NCBI RefSeq assembly: GCF_900168685.1
Contig: NZ_FVZN01000014.1
Coordinates: 992,001 to 1,056,000 of the forward strand
Reading direction: 5' to 3'
Length of the DNA: 64,000 nucleotides
Source of the DNA: Solibacillus isronensis
Lineage (GTDB): Bacteria; Bacillota; Bacilli; Bacillales_A; Planococcaceae
Positions 1 through 8,741 of the stretch are shown one piece after another. Position numbers and translations under genes: made by a program. The notes beneath the pieces were generated by a model. The model searched no databases and was not told the origin of the DNA. It worked only from the letters and a program-made list of their open reading frames with translations. Within the stretch, counting starts at the first letter, position 1. Each line of letters opens with the position of its first letter.

Positions 1-122
1 TTTTTCGGCTGTGGATTTAAACGTTCTTCTCGCTCTTTTGCAAGCGCCTTTTCCTGTTCTTCCAAAACAAGTTCCAAAAATTCTTCTTCTGTCAGTTCCT
101 CAGTATTCGTTTTCTCTGTCAT
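1..122 (-). CDS. Partial small acidic protein, N-terminal part only
   Basis: The reverse strand reads an open frame from an ATG at 122 to the window edge, so only about 40 N-terminal residues are visible. The start is preceded by a good GGAGG at a normal distance. The visible part is very rich in Glu and Lys, starting MTEKTNTEELTEEEFLELVL, which suggests a soluble and probably helical segment. I do not recognise the family. It diverges from the malic enzyme gene across about 390 bases of AT-rich DNA. Confidence 0.6.
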   Translation of the reverse strand, partial: MTEKTNTEELTEEEFLELVLEEQEKALAKEREERLNPQPK

Positions 123-438
123 TGTGTTCCCTCCGATAAGTATAAGTGTAACAAAAGTACACGAAATTTGAGACAAAAAGTGCTAGTTCAAAATTTTTTT
201 TGGAAGTTTGTGAAATGTTTCATATTACTAAATTGAAAATACTTCGTGCAATCCATCACATACTTTACCTTGATAAAGTGGGGTTTTAAAAATGACAGCC
301 CTTACATTTATTATCTAAAAATAATAGATTGTGTTTAAAATCACAAAAGGAACAAGCGGTAGGTAAATGCTATGAACATTGTTATATCAACGTTTTTGTC
401 TTATATCGAGCGATTTAAATGTTTTTTTAATGCTATCG

Positions 439-467
439 TTGACAAAGTAAAAGTTAACGGTTAACAT
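439..467 (+). promoter_or_regulatory. Sigma-A-type promoter of malic enzyme gene
   Basis: TTGACA at 439-444 is followed after 17 bases by TAACAT at 462-467, about 45 bases before the malic enzyme start. A repeated palindrome, GTTAAC-G-GTTAAC, lies over the spacer and -10 box and could be an operator. The rest of 123-438 shows no gene. Confidence 0.6.
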
Positions 468-511
468 TCGTAATTACAAAGTAATTGAAAAATTAGAAGG
501 GGATGGTAATT

Positions 512-1726
512 ATGGATTTGATGAAAAAGTCGTTTGAAATGCACGAACACTTTGGCGGGAAAATGGAAATTCGTGCAAAGGTTCCGGTACAGGATAAATA
601 TGATTTAAGTTTAGCTTATTCTCCGGGTGTTGCTGCCCCTTGTCTTGCAATTGAACAGAATCCTTCAACAGTTTATGACTATACGATGAAAGGGAATCTA
701 GTAGCGGTTATTACAGACGGAACCGCGGTTTTAGGGTTAGGGGATATTGGTCCGGAAGCTGCCTTACCGGTAATGGAAGGGAAAGCTTTATTATTAAAGC
801 GCTTTGCAAATGTCGACGCCGTACCTGTATGCTTAAACACTAAAGACGTTGATGAAATTGTCAACATCGTAAAAGCAATTTCACCAACCTATGGGGCAAT
901 CAATTTGGAAGATATTTCAGCGCCGCGCTGTTTTGAAATTGAAGATCGACTGCGTGCTGAATGTTCAATCCCGGTATTTCATGATGACCAGCATGGGACG
1001 GCAATTGTCGTTGGAGCAGGTTTAATCAATGCGGTGAAACTGGTGAAAAAAGATGTGGCGAAAATGAAGGTTGTTATTAACGGAGCTGGGGCTGCAGGTA
1101 TTGCAATTCTCCGTATTTTAGTTCAAATGGGTTACACAAATGTCGTAATGTGTGACACGAAGGGCATTATTTATGAAGGGCGTCCTGAAGGGATGAATCC
1201 GGTAAAAGAACAGGTTGCTCATTTATCGAATCCGGAGCAATTACGCGGTACTTTGGATGATGCATTAGTAGGGGCAGATGTGTTTATCGGGGTGTCTGCA
1301 GCAAATATTTTAATGGAAAAACATATTAAATCAATGGCTATAGATCCAATTGTCTTTGCTTTGGCAAATCCAGATCCTGAAATAACGCCGGAAAATGCAA
1401 AAAAGTGGGGCGTAAAAATTATTGGTACCGGTCGTTCAGACTATAAGAATCAAGTGAATAATATGCTTGCCTTCCCTGGAATTTTCCGTGGTGCACTTGA
1501 TGTAAGAGCGACAGATATCAACGAATCGATGAAGCTGGCAGCGGTTGAAGCTATTGCATCGCTTGTAACAGAAGAAGAGCTGAATGAAGATTTTATTATA
1601 CCAAGCTCGATGGATGAACGTGTTGCAGGTGTAGTTGCGAAAGCAGTCGGATCCGCAGCCATCGCATCAGGAGTTTCTGAATTGTTCCAGCAAGTAGATC
1701 TAATTAATACTTCGGTAGCCATTTAA
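512..1726 (+). CDS. NAD(P)-dependent malic enzyme (YtsJ/MaeB-type, short form)
   Basis: This enzyme oxidatively decarboxylates malate to pyruvate with NAD(P) in the cytosol, linking the TCA cycle to pyruvate and NADPH. The 404-residue product has the short bacterial malic enzyme layout. The N-terminal half carries SLAYSPGVAAPC, TDGTAVLGLGDIGPEAALPV, INLEDISAPRCFEIE and VFHDDQHGTA, the catalytic and metal-binding motifs. A Rossmann GAGAAG follows in the C-terminal half. I chose the ATG at 512 because AGAAGGGG at 495-502 is correctly spaced for it and abuts the alternative ATG at 503. The gene stands alone behind its own promoter. The cofactor preference cannot be read with certainty. Confidence 0.95.
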   Translation: MDLMKKSFEMHEHFGGKMEIRAKVPVQDKYDLSLAYSPGVAAPCLAIEQNPSTVYDYTMKGNLVAVITDGTAVLGLGDIGPEAALPVMEGKALLLKRFANVDAVPVCLNTKDVDEIVNIVKAISPTYGAINLEDISAPRCFEIEDRLRAECSIPVFHDDQHGTAIVVGAGLINAVKLVKKDVAKMKVVINGAGAAGIAILRILVQMGYTNVVMCDTKGIIYEGRPEGMNPVKEQVAHLSNPEQLRGTLDDALVGADVFIGVSAANILMEKHIKSMAIDPIVFALANPDPEITPENAKKWGVKIIGTGRSDYKNQVNNMLAFPGIFRGALDVRATDINESMKLAAVEAIASLVTEEELNEDFIIPSSMDERVAGVVAKAVGSAAIASGVSELFQQVDLINTSVAI

Positions 1727-1814
1727 AAAGGATGTGCCTGAAAGTAAATTCAGCACATCCTCTAAAAAGAGTGAAGACAACCAATCAGTGGGAATCAAAA
1801 ACCTCCACTGATTG
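1724..1814 (-). terminator. Tandem hairpins after pepF
   Basis: Two inverted repeats lie between the convergent malic enzyme and pepF genes. CAATCAGTGG (1782-1791) pairs with 1805-1814. AGGATGTG (1729-1736) pairs with CACATCCT (1754-1761). In the minus direction the second hairpin is followed by a T run at 1728-1724, so it fits termination of pepF. It may also stop the malic enzyme transcript. Confidence 0.7.
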
Positions 1815-1823
1815 CAGTGTCAC

Positions 1824-3629
1824 TTAAACTGTTTGAAGCTCTGCAGTCAGTTGCTCCAATTGTGTAATTAAATCACCGATAAATGCGATTGTGTCACGCA
1901 ATGGCTGTTCAGTCGTAATGTCGACACCTGCCATTTGTGCAAGTTCTACAGGTGTTTTCGTACCGCCTGCTTTTAATACATCGATCCATTGTTCAACAGC
2001 TGCTTCGTCACCGTTTAAAATACGTTGTGAAACTTGTGTTGAAATAGTTAAACCTGCAGAGTACGTATATGGATATAAGCCCATATAGTAATGCGGCTGA
2101 CGCATCCAAGTCAATTCTGCACCTTCAGTTACTTCAACTGCATCTCCCCAGAATTGCTCAAGCACTTCACGTTTTAACTCATTCAGTTTCGGTGCGTTGA
2201 CGCTTCCGCCTGCATCGATAATTTCGTACACTTTGCGTTGGTAAGCTGCCTCAAGTAAATGTGTTACAAAATTATGGTAGTACGTACGGCTAATGATAGT
2301 TGAGATGACCCAACGTTTAAAGCGCGCATCCGTAGAATTTTTTAATAAGTGGTTTGCCATAAGCATTTCATTCATTGTCGATGGAGCTTCAATGAAGTAA
2401 AGTGATGGTCTAGCGTTGAAAATGTTTTGCTCATCATTTGCCAAATAGAAATGACCTGCATGGCCAAGTTCATGGGCTAAAACGAATACTTCATTCATTC
2501 GGCTCGTCCATGAAATCAATACATACGGGTGCACACCATATGGGCTTGAACAGAATGCGCCAGTTGATTTTCCTGCATTTTGTGCAAAATCAATCCATCG
2601 CTCGTCAAAAGAACGATCGATCATATTCGTATAATGCTCGCCCATAATAGATAATCCGTCTTTCATATATTGGCGAGATTCTTCCACCGTAATAGTTGGC
2701 TCATATGAAGGGTCCAGCGAAATTTTAAGGTCCGCAAACGTCATTTTGTCTAACTGATGTGTTTTTTGCAGCAGTTTTGCATAGCGACGCATATGTGGTG
2801 CAAGTTCATTCATAATTAAATCAATTTGGCGGTTATACATTGAGCGGTCAACTTGCTGTGATTCTAATAATGAATCGAAGATATTGTCGTAGCCGCGAAG
2901 GTCTGCATCCGTTTTTTCAATCGCCAAGTGTGAATTATATGTTTTGGCAGTCGTATGCTGATAGTCACGTAGTTTTTTTGAAAAAGCTTCAAATGCAGCG
3001 CGACGTTTATTCGTGTCCGTTTCAAGCTCCCAATCGCCTTCAAACAAGTTGTAGCTAAGCGGGAATGATTCACCATCTACTTCAAAGTTAGGGAACTGCA
3101 TATCTACCAATTTTGTCGTATTGTACAGTTCATATGGCGCGTTAAATGTTGCACCGAATGCTGCCAGCGCTTTTTCCGCCTCAGGATGTAATTGATGCGG
3201 TTTTTGTACAAGCAGTTTATCAATAAAATTAGCGTATTCCGGTTTAGCTTTTTGTGCTTCTTTTAAAACAGCTTCGTCCAATGCTAGTAAATCACTTTTA
3301 ACAAAGGATAGCTTTGTAGCAAGTTTTGCTGCAAATGAACCAAAGCTTGCGGCACGCATCTGATTTTCAGTGCTCGTTTGGTCAACGCTATGTGAAAGGC
3401 TCGCATATGTGCCGATTACAACCATTTTCTCCTGAATCTTTTCCGTTGCTTCAATTGCATTAATCGCGCCTTGTACATCAGTAATTGTCCCCGCAAGCCC
3501 CTCTGCAGTTTCCTCTACAAGTTGTCTTACTTCTTCGATTGCAGCTGTGTAGGCTTGTTCTGTAGCAAATAAATCTTCCAAATTCCAAGTTTCTTCAACC
3601 GGTACATCACTACGATTCAACATTGACAT
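1824..3629 (-). CDS. pepF: Oligoendopeptidase F (M3B metallopeptidase)
   Basis: This is a cytosolic zinc endopeptidase that cuts short oligopeptides. The 601-residue length is typical of PepF. The zinc motif HELGH lies in FVLAHELGHAGHF near residue 388, followed by the expected downstream region containing FIEAPSTMNE, whose Glu is the third zinc ligand. The start at 3629 has a strong AGGAGGC ribosome binding site. It is monocistronic, with tandem hairpins after the stop. In B. subtilis, PepF homologues can affect sporulation or secretion when overproduced; nothing here indicates such a role specifically. Confidence 0.96.
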   Translation of the reverse strand: MSMLNRSDVPVEETWNLEDLFATEQAYTAAIEEVRQLVEETAEGLAGTITDVQGAINAIEATEKIQEKMVVIGTYASLSHSVDQTSTENQMRAASFGSFAAKLATKLSFVKSDLLALDEAVLKEAQKAKPEYANFIDKLLVQKPHQLHPEAEKALAAFGATFNAPYELYNTTKLVDMQFPNFEVDGESFPLSYNLFEGDWELETDTNKRRAAFEAFSKKLRDYQHTTAKTYNSHLAIEKTDADLRGYDNIFDSLLESQQVDRSMYNRQIDLIMNELAPHMRRYAKLLQKTHQLDKMTFADLKISLDPSYEPTITVEESRQYMKDGLSIMGEHYTNMIDRSFDERWIDFAQNAGKSTGAFCSSPYGVHPYVLISWTSRMNEVFVLAHELGHAGHFYLANDEQNIFNARPSLYFIEAPSTMNEMLMANHLLKNSTDARFKRWVISTIISRTYYHNFVTHLLEAAYQRKVYEIIDAGGSVNAPKLNELKREVLEQFWGDAVEVTEGAELTWMRQPHYYMGLYPYTYSAGLTISTQVSQRILNGDEAAVEQWIDVLKAGGTKTPVELAQMAGVDITTEQPLRDTIAFIGDLITQLEQLTAELQTV

Positions 3630-3787
3630 AAGTAGCCTCCTAATATTACGATATTCGAAATAAATAATACCATATTTCTGAAAATTTAGGAAGTAGTGAA
3701 AATTTGGTTGACAAATATTTTTAATATTATATAGAAGACATATAGTAAAATAGAGAAGCGATGGAAATAGAGAAAGAGTGTGATGAT

Positions 3788-4645
3788 ATGCAAGAAGTTA
3801 AGGATTGTAGTCTAATACTTGAAGGCGGGACATTTCGAACAGTTTTTACAGCTGGAGTTTTGGATGCTCTAATGGAAGAACAAATAAAGATGCCGTATAT
3901 TGCGGCGATTTCGGCAGGTGCCATCAACGCGGTATCCTATATGTCAAATCAGCCTGAACGAACGATGCGTGTTTTAACGACATACCGCAATGATCCGCGC
4001 TATATGGGAATGCGGAATTTTTTAAAGGAAAAAAGCCTGTTCGGATTGGATTTTGCCTATAATATTGTGCCAAATCAGCTGGATTTATTTGATTGGGATG
4101 CGTATTATAATTACCCGGGTGAGGTGGAGTTCGGGTTAACGAATGCATATACCGGAAAAGTGGAGTATAAAAGTGCGCATACGATGACAAAAACATGTGA
4201 TATTTTGCAGGCAACATGTGCAATTCCTGTACTGTTCCCTGAGATTAAAATTGACAATGTTCCATATTATGATGGGGGATTATCCGATTCGATTCCAATT
4301 AAACGTGCGATTGAAAAAGGATATAATAAGCATTTACTGATTTTGACGAGGGAACCGGGCTATATAAAAAGTGCCTCAAAAACGAATCAGTGGGCGACGA
4401 AGCTTTTTCAAAAACGCTATCCAAGACTCGCGGCTGCAATGAGACATCGTGCGGATATGTATAATGAAACAATGCAATATATTGCTCAAAAAGAGATAGA
4501 TCAGGAAGCGTTTATTTTTAAACCGGACCGTGCAATAAAAAGTTTTGAAAGCAAAGTCGATCAAATGAAAGCCAATTATGAGGTCGGCTATGAACAGGCA
4601 CAAAAGCAAATGCCTGAGTTGAAGGCATTTTTGGGCATTATATAA
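3788..4645 (+). CDS. Patatin-like phospholipase family protein
   Basis: This predicted acyl hydrolase belongs to the patatin family and uses a Ser-Asp dyad. Its N-terminus has the oxyanion segment LILEGGTFRTVFTAGVLDAL. The nucleophile elbow reads ISAGAIN, so Ala replaces the first Gly of GxSxG. The catalytic Asp is in YYDGGLSDSIP. No signal peptide or membrane segment is visible, so it is probably cytosolic, as for E. coli YjjU-type proteins. An ATG at 3761 would add nine residues; neither start has a strong ribosome binding site, and I prefer 3788 because homologous sequence begins just after it. The substrate is unknown. Confidence 0.85.
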   Translation: MQEVKDCSLILEGGTFRTVFTAGVLDALMEEQIKMPYIAAISAGAINAVSYMSNQPERTMRVLTTYRNDPRYMGMRNFLKEKSLFGLDFAYNIVPNQLDLFDWDAYYNYPGEVEFGLTNAYTGKVEYKSAHTMTKTCDILQATCAIPVLFPEIKIDNVPYYDGGLSDSIPIKRAIEKGYNKHLLILTREPGYIKSASKTNQWATKLFQKRYPRLAAAMRHRADMYNETMQYIAQKEIDQEAFIFKPDRAIKSFESKVDQMKANYEVGYEQAQKQMPELKAFLGII

Positions 4646-4751
4646 AGATAAAGCATAATACTGCGATAGTTTAATATAGAATATACTTGCAAAAACGAGT
4701 GGAATTATATTAAAATAAAGCTAAGAACATTAAATTAAATAAAAAGTGCAA

Positions 4752-4797
4752 GACAAGGTGGAGCCATAGTCAACTATGGCACCGCCTTGTCTTTTTT
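4752..4797 (+). terminator. Long terminator hairpin directly before the antiporter gene
   Basis: GACAAGGTGG (4752-4761) pairs with CCGCCTTGTC (4782-4791), with an inner CCATAG/CTATGG stem, and is followed by T6. It ends only about 6 bases before the antiporter ribosome binding site (GAAAGGGG). It may end the patatin transcript or act as an attenuator for the antiporter. Confidence 0.85.
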
Positions 4798-4816
4798 GCA
4801 TTGAAAGGGGAAATTT

Positions 4817-5956
4817 ATGTTTATTTTACAAATTGTGCTAGTATTATTTGCAACAAAACTCGCCGGACATCTTGCTGCGAGAATTGGGCAACCATCTGTA
4901 CTTGGAAAAATAATCGTAGGTATTATTCTAGGGCCTGCGCTGCTCGGTTGGGTTCACGATACTGAACTTTTAACCGTATTCAGTCAAATAGGTGTTTTAC
5001 TGTTAATGTTTTTAGCGGGTCTTGAAACCGACCTGCAGGAAATGAATAGAAACAAAAAAGCGGCAATCTATGTTGCGTTAGGTGGTATTCTCCTGCCTAT
5101 TATTTTAGGTTATGCAGGGTCGCAATATTACGGATTATCTGTAGGGGAATCCATTTTTATTGGATTATTACTTTCTGCTACATCTGTCAGTATTTCGGTA
5201 CAGGCATTAAGGGAGCTTGGTTGGCTGAATAGTAAAGAAGGGTCAACATTACTTGGAGCTGCGGTATTGGATGATATTGTAGTAGTAATTTTAATCGCGA
5301 TTGCGATGAGTTTCTTTGCCGGTTCAGACACGAATATCGGAGTATTAATCGGTAAGAAAGTATTATTCTTCGCTATACTGATTGTGCTTGCTAAATGGTT
5401 TATTCCACACTTTATAAGAATATTTAAGAAATTTAGAGTTACTGAATCAATATTGAGTGCGGGCTTGATTATTTGTTTTGGTTTATCATATTTTGCGGAA
5501 TTTCTAGGTATCGCCGGTATTATTGGTGCTTTCTTTGCCGGGATTGCGATTGCACAAACAGAATTTAAAGATGAAATTGAGCATAAGGTTGAGCCGATTG
5601 CATATGGGATTTTTGTTCCATTCTTCTTTGTCAGTATCGGATTAGCCGTTTCATTCGATGGAATTGGAGATCAAATTGGGTTTATAATCGTATTTTCAAT
5701 TATTGCGGTTGTATCCAAATTCATTGGTTCAGGGTTAGGTGCGAAATTAGCTGGTTTCAATACGAAATCATCAATGGGCGTCGGTGCTGGAATGGTCTCC
5801 CGAGGCGAGGTTGCACTAATATTAGCTGCAATGGGACTTGAAGGAGGGCTTCTTCCGGGTAATTATTATACGTCGATTATTATCGTAATTATTGTAACAA
5901 CAATTGTGACACCGCCTCTGTTAAAAGCAATTTTCGGGAAGAGAATAGTCGTTTAA
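4817..5956 (+). CDS. Cation:proton antiporter, CPA2 (KefB-like) family
   Basis: This is a membrane antiporter exchanging Na+ or K+ for protons. The 379 residues are almost all hydrophobic and form about 11-13 predicted helices, matching the Na_H_Exchanger domain without a C-terminal TrkA-N domain. Recognisable family segments include GQPSVLGKIIVGIILGP, LLLMFLAGLETDL and GAAVLDDIVVVILIA, the last with the ion-binding Asp pair. The ribosome binding site GAAAGGGG is well placed. Terminators flank it on both sides, so it is probably transcribed alone. The ion preference is not visible. Confidence 0.92.
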   Translation: MFILQIVLVLFATKLAGHLAARIGQPSVLGKIIVGIILGPALLGWVHDTELLTVFSQIGVLLLMFLAGLETDLQEMNRNKKAAIYVALGGILLPIILGYAGSQYYGLSVGESIFIGLLLSATSVSISVQALRELGWLNSKEGSTLLGAAVLDDIVVVILIAIAMSFFAGSDTNIGVLIGKKVLFFAILIVLAKWFIPHFIRIFKKFRVTESILSAGLIICFGLSYFAEFLGIAGIIGAFFAGIAIAQTEFKDEIEHKVEPIAYGIFVPFFFVSIGLAVSFDGIGDQIGFIIVFSIIAVVSKFIGSGLGAKLAGFNTKSSMGVGAGMVSRGEVALILAAMGLEGGLLPGNYYTSIIIVIIVTTIVTPPLLKAIFGKRIVV

Positions 5957-5973
5957 ATTGAATGATTTAGATT

Positions 5974-6011
5974 AGAAAAGATAGGCGCATTTTCATGAGC
6001 CTATCTTTTCT
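5974..6011. terminator. Bidirectional terminator
   Basis: AGAAAAGATAGGC (5974-5986) pairs perfectly with 5999-6011, flanked by A- and T-rich tails. It serves the convergent antiporter and DUF2812 genes and overlaps the stop region of the latter. Confidence 0.85.
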
Positions 6012-6724
6012 TACGCTTTTTTTACTTTAATCCGATGGTATAGAGACATAAACAATGTAATGAAAGTTACAAAGACGGTTGCACCAATAACTGCAGCGGC
6101 TGCAATTTGTACTGCTTTTAAATCGGATTCCATTATTGCGAAAAATGCGACAACGACTGCAACAGCGGGCAGCAGCTTTGTAAGTATTACAAGCCCATTT
6201 TTATTTTCGGCTTTCCATTGGTTCCCGTATGAAGTCAGTGCAGTCCACAGTAACGGTATCGTAAGTACTGTCAGTAAAAGGGCTAAACTAAAGAAGAGTG
6301 TGTGTATGCTGCCAGTTGTTTGTACTGAAATCAACCAAGAAATGATTGTACCTGGAACAAGTGCCATCATAGCAAGTTTCAGTGGCTTTGTTTGGTTTTT
6401 ATATTTTTCAATTGTTGTATGGCGATCCGTGTAAATTGGCTTCGTATCGGATGCAGCACGAAAAAGATGGATATCACCTGAGGAATCCACAAGTGACCAG
6501 CCGACATCTTTAAAGAGCTCAAAGTATTCTTCAGAATCATTATCCAGTGTACGATAATCAATACTGTATATATAATCGGCACTTTCGCCTTGCTCGAGCG
6601 TATAGCCTAAAAATGAAAATTTACGGACGTGCCAACCTTCAGATGAAAGTTTTCGCAGTTTCTCCATATCTCTTTGTTCTGAAAAGGCTAATCCACCAGA
6701 CATCATATACTTCGTTTTACTCAT
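6011..6724 (-). CDS. DUF2812 domain membrane protein
   Basis: The 237-residue protein begins with a soluble DUF2812 domain of about 110 residues (SGGLAFSEQRDMEKLRKLSS, then FELFKDVGWSLVDSSGDIHLFR). Three to four predicted membrane helices follow between residues 115 and 230. DUF2812 proteins are commonly encoded beside PadR regulators, as here, where the start overlaps the PadR stop by 4 bases (ATGA). The function is unknown. The pairing suggests that the PadR protein controls the level of this membrane protein in response to an unknown signal or stress. Confidence 0.88.
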   Translation of the reverse strand: MSKTKYMMSGGLAFSEQRDMEKLRKLSSEGWHVRKFSFLGYTLEQGESADYIYSIDYRTLDNDSEEYFELFKDVGWSLVDSSGDIHLFRAASDTKPIYTDRHTTIEKYKNQTKPLKLAMMALVPGTIISWLISVQTTGSIHTLFFSLALLLTVLTIPLLWTALTSYGNQWKAENKNGLVILTKLLPAVAVVVAFFAIMESDLKAVQIAAAAVIGATVFVTFITLFMSLYHRIKVKKA

Positions 6725-7035
6725 CCTTTTTCCCCCAGTCCTTTTTCAGCTAACTGAATCATCAGCTTTCGAATTTTTAAATCTTCTGCTAAAACATTTT
6801 TGCCTTTTTGCGTCAGTAAGTACACTTTGCGCCTTGAATCGGAATCGTCGTATAAATAAATCCATTCGTTTTGTAAAAGCTTTTTTATAATCGTATACAT
6901 GGAAGCCGGACCGATTGAAATAATGCCGTTTGATGTTTCTTCAATTAAATTCATAATGGCGTATCCGTGTTGAGGCGTCGTTAATGCTGCCATAATATGA
7001 AACATGGAATCGGTCAATTGTTCATTGTTTTTCAC
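6721..7035 (-). CDS. PadR family transcriptional regulator
   Basis: The 104-residue protein is a short PadR-type winged-helix repressor. It has the family start LTDSMFHIMAALTTPQHGYAI and the wing and recognition region GPASMYTIIKKLLQNEWIYL followed by RRKVYLLTQKGKNVL. It lies upstream of and overlaps the DUF2812 gene. Two matching palindromes just upstream (7052-7068 and 7086-7102) suggest autoregulation of the two-gene operon. Confidence 0.93.
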   Translation of the reverse strand: MKNNEQLTDSMFHIMAALTTPQHGYAIMNLIEETSNGIISIGPASMYTIIKKLLQNEWIYLYDDSDSRRKVYLLTQKGKNVLAEDLKIRKLMIQLAEKGLGEKG

Positions 7036-7051
7036 TATGTCACCTCCTGAT

Positions 7052-7102
7052 ATATCATTAAGTGATATATATGTCTAAAAACAATATATCACTTTGTGAT
7101 AT
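7052..7102. promoter_or_regulatory. Twin palindromic operator, probably for PadR
   Basis: Two copies of the dyad ATATCA-N5-TGATAT occur at 7052-7068 and 7086-7102, 34 bp between centres, immediately upstream of padR. A third, different dyad (CTGAATTAT-CGA-ATAATTCAG) lies at 7112-7132. Binding by PadR is an inference from position and symmetry. Confidence 0.6.
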
Positions 7103-7151
7103 ACATGTAAACTGAATTATCGAATAATTCAGCGAGGAAAATAAGACGCGA

Positions 7152-7186
7152 AAATAAAAAACCTGCTCAATTTAAAACTGAGCAGG
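7152..7186 (-). terminator. Terminator of nhaC
   Basis: CCTGCTCA (7162-7169) pairs with TGAGCAGG (7179-7186). The minus strand continues into a T-rich run at 7161-7152. Confidence 0.85.
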
Positions 7187-7195
7187 CGAATAATT

Positions 7196-8578
7196 CTATT
7201 TATTGTTAAGTTTTGTAATTGTAATATTCAACCACCCAAAAATAATTGTGATGACAGGACTTAACAGACAAAAGAAAGCGAATGGTAAATAGTCAATGAC
7301 AGGAACATTCAATGTTGAAGCAATGAACAGACCGCATACACTCCAAGGAACGATCGGGTTGATGACAGTACCTGCATCTTCAATTGTACGGGCCAAATTT
7401 TTCGGATGAAGTTGTAATGCTTTGAATTTTTCTTTAAACGCTTCTCCTGTTAATAACAGCGATAAATACTGCTCACCAATCGTTACATTAATACCGATTG
7501 CGGTAAAAGCGGTTCCCGTAATTACCGAACCGATTGATTTCAGCTGGTTTTGAAGCGCCTGCAGCAATGTCTGGATAATGCCGAGTGTAAAGAGCAATCC
7601 GCCCATTGAAAGGGACAGGACAATCAAAATAATCGTAAACAGCATACTGTTCATTCCACCTCGTGACAGCAATGAATCAATTGCTTCGACTCCGGTCTCC
7701 ATTGAATAGCCGTTATATAAAATACTGAACAGTTCGTTCAATGGAATTGAGCTGTGGAAGTACGATAGCACAATACCTGAAATAGCACTAATCGCCAATG
7801 TAGCAAGGCTTGGCAATTTAAAAATCGTGCAGACAATCAGAACGATGAGTGGAATAACCGCATACCAATGAATTAAATTCGTCGCAAGCAGTGTTTCTTT
7901 AAAGCTTGTAATAAGCTCCGTGTCCATTTTCTGACTGCTTGGAGAAATTATAGCATAGACAATGAGTGAAATGATGAATGCAGGTATTGTAGTGTACATC
8001 ATATTTCTAATATGCGTAAATAAATCGATGCCGGCAACGGTCGCAGCCAAGTTTGTCGTATCGGACAACGGGGACATTTTATCCCCAAAAAAGGCACCGG
8101 AAACAATTGCTCCTGCTGTAATTGCAAGTGAAGCATCTATAGAACTCGCAACCCCCAGCATCGCAACACCAACTGTTGCAACGGTAGTAAGCGAGCTGCC
8201 GATCGCTGTGCCGATAATGCTTGTAATAAGGAAGACAACCGCATAAAAAAAGCTCGCAGTAATGATTGAGAGACCTATATACAGTAGTGTAGGTATTGTC
8301 CCGCTTATTAACCAACTGCTGATTAAAACACCGATCAACAGAAAAATATAAACTGCGCCGATACTTGTTGAAACAGAAGCGATCATACTTTGCTCCATGA
8401 TTCGGTACGGTACTTTTCGCAGAACACCATACATGAACAGGACAATTATAGCTATGAAAATCGGAATATGTGGCACACTGCCTAGTTTCATAATGCTATA
8501 GGAGATAAGTGCAATAATAAATAAAATTAAAATAAGAGCTTCAATAAAATGTGGTTTTAAATGTTGTTTTGCATTCAT
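7196..8578 (-). CDS. nhaC: NhaC-family Na+/H+ antiporter
   Basis: This is a membrane antiporter of the NhaC family, likely expelling Na+ in exchange for protons. The 460 residues form about 11-12 hydrophobic segments. Typical family sequences include GAIVSGAFFGDKMSPLSDTT near residue 155-175, with the conserved FFGDKMSPLSDTTN stretch, and GEQYLSLLLTGEAF and IEDAGTVINPIVPWSVCG in the C-terminal half. The ribosome binding site is modest (GAGGT about 9 bases before the ATG). It is flanked by its own terminator and is probably monocistronic. Confidence 0.93.
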   Translation of the reverse strand: MNAKQHLKPHFIEALILILFIIALISYSIMKLGSVPHIPIFIAIIVLFMYGVLRKVPYRIMEQSMIASVSTSIGAVYIFLLIGVLISSWLISGTIPTLLYIGLSIITASFFYAVVFLITSIIGTAIGSSLTTVATVGVAMLGVASSIDASLAITAGAIVSGAFFGDKMSPLSDTTNLAATVAGIDLFTHIRNMMYTTIPAFIISLIVYAIISPSSQKMDTELITSFKETLLATNLIHWYAVIPLIVLIVCTIFKLPSLATLAISAISGIVLSYFHSSIPLNELFSILYNGYSMETGVEAIDSLLSRGGMNSMLFTIILIVLSLSMGGLLFTLGIIQTLLQALQNQLKSIGSVITGTAFTAIGINVTIGEQYLSLLLTGEAFKEKFKALQLHPKNLARTIEDAGTVINPIVPWSVCGLFIASTLNVPVIDYLPFAFFCLLSPVITIIFGWLNITITKLNNK

Positions 8579-8669
8579 GATGACTAGACCTCGCTATTTA
8601 GTTTCACGCTTCAACGCGTTGAAGTACAAAAGTAAGTGTAGCATTTTATTTAAAAAAAGGGAAGGGGGT

Positions 8670-8705
8670 AAAATAAAAGGACATACCGGATAGTCCGGAA
8701 TGTCC
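8670..8705 (-). terminator. Terminator of purC
   Basis: GGACAT-A-CCGGA (8679-8690) pairs with TCCGG-A-ATGTCC (8694-8705). The minus strand then runs into TTTTATTTT. Confidence 0.85.
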
Positions 8706-8741
8706 CTGTAATAGTTGATGAAAGGCATTTAGAAATTGAAA

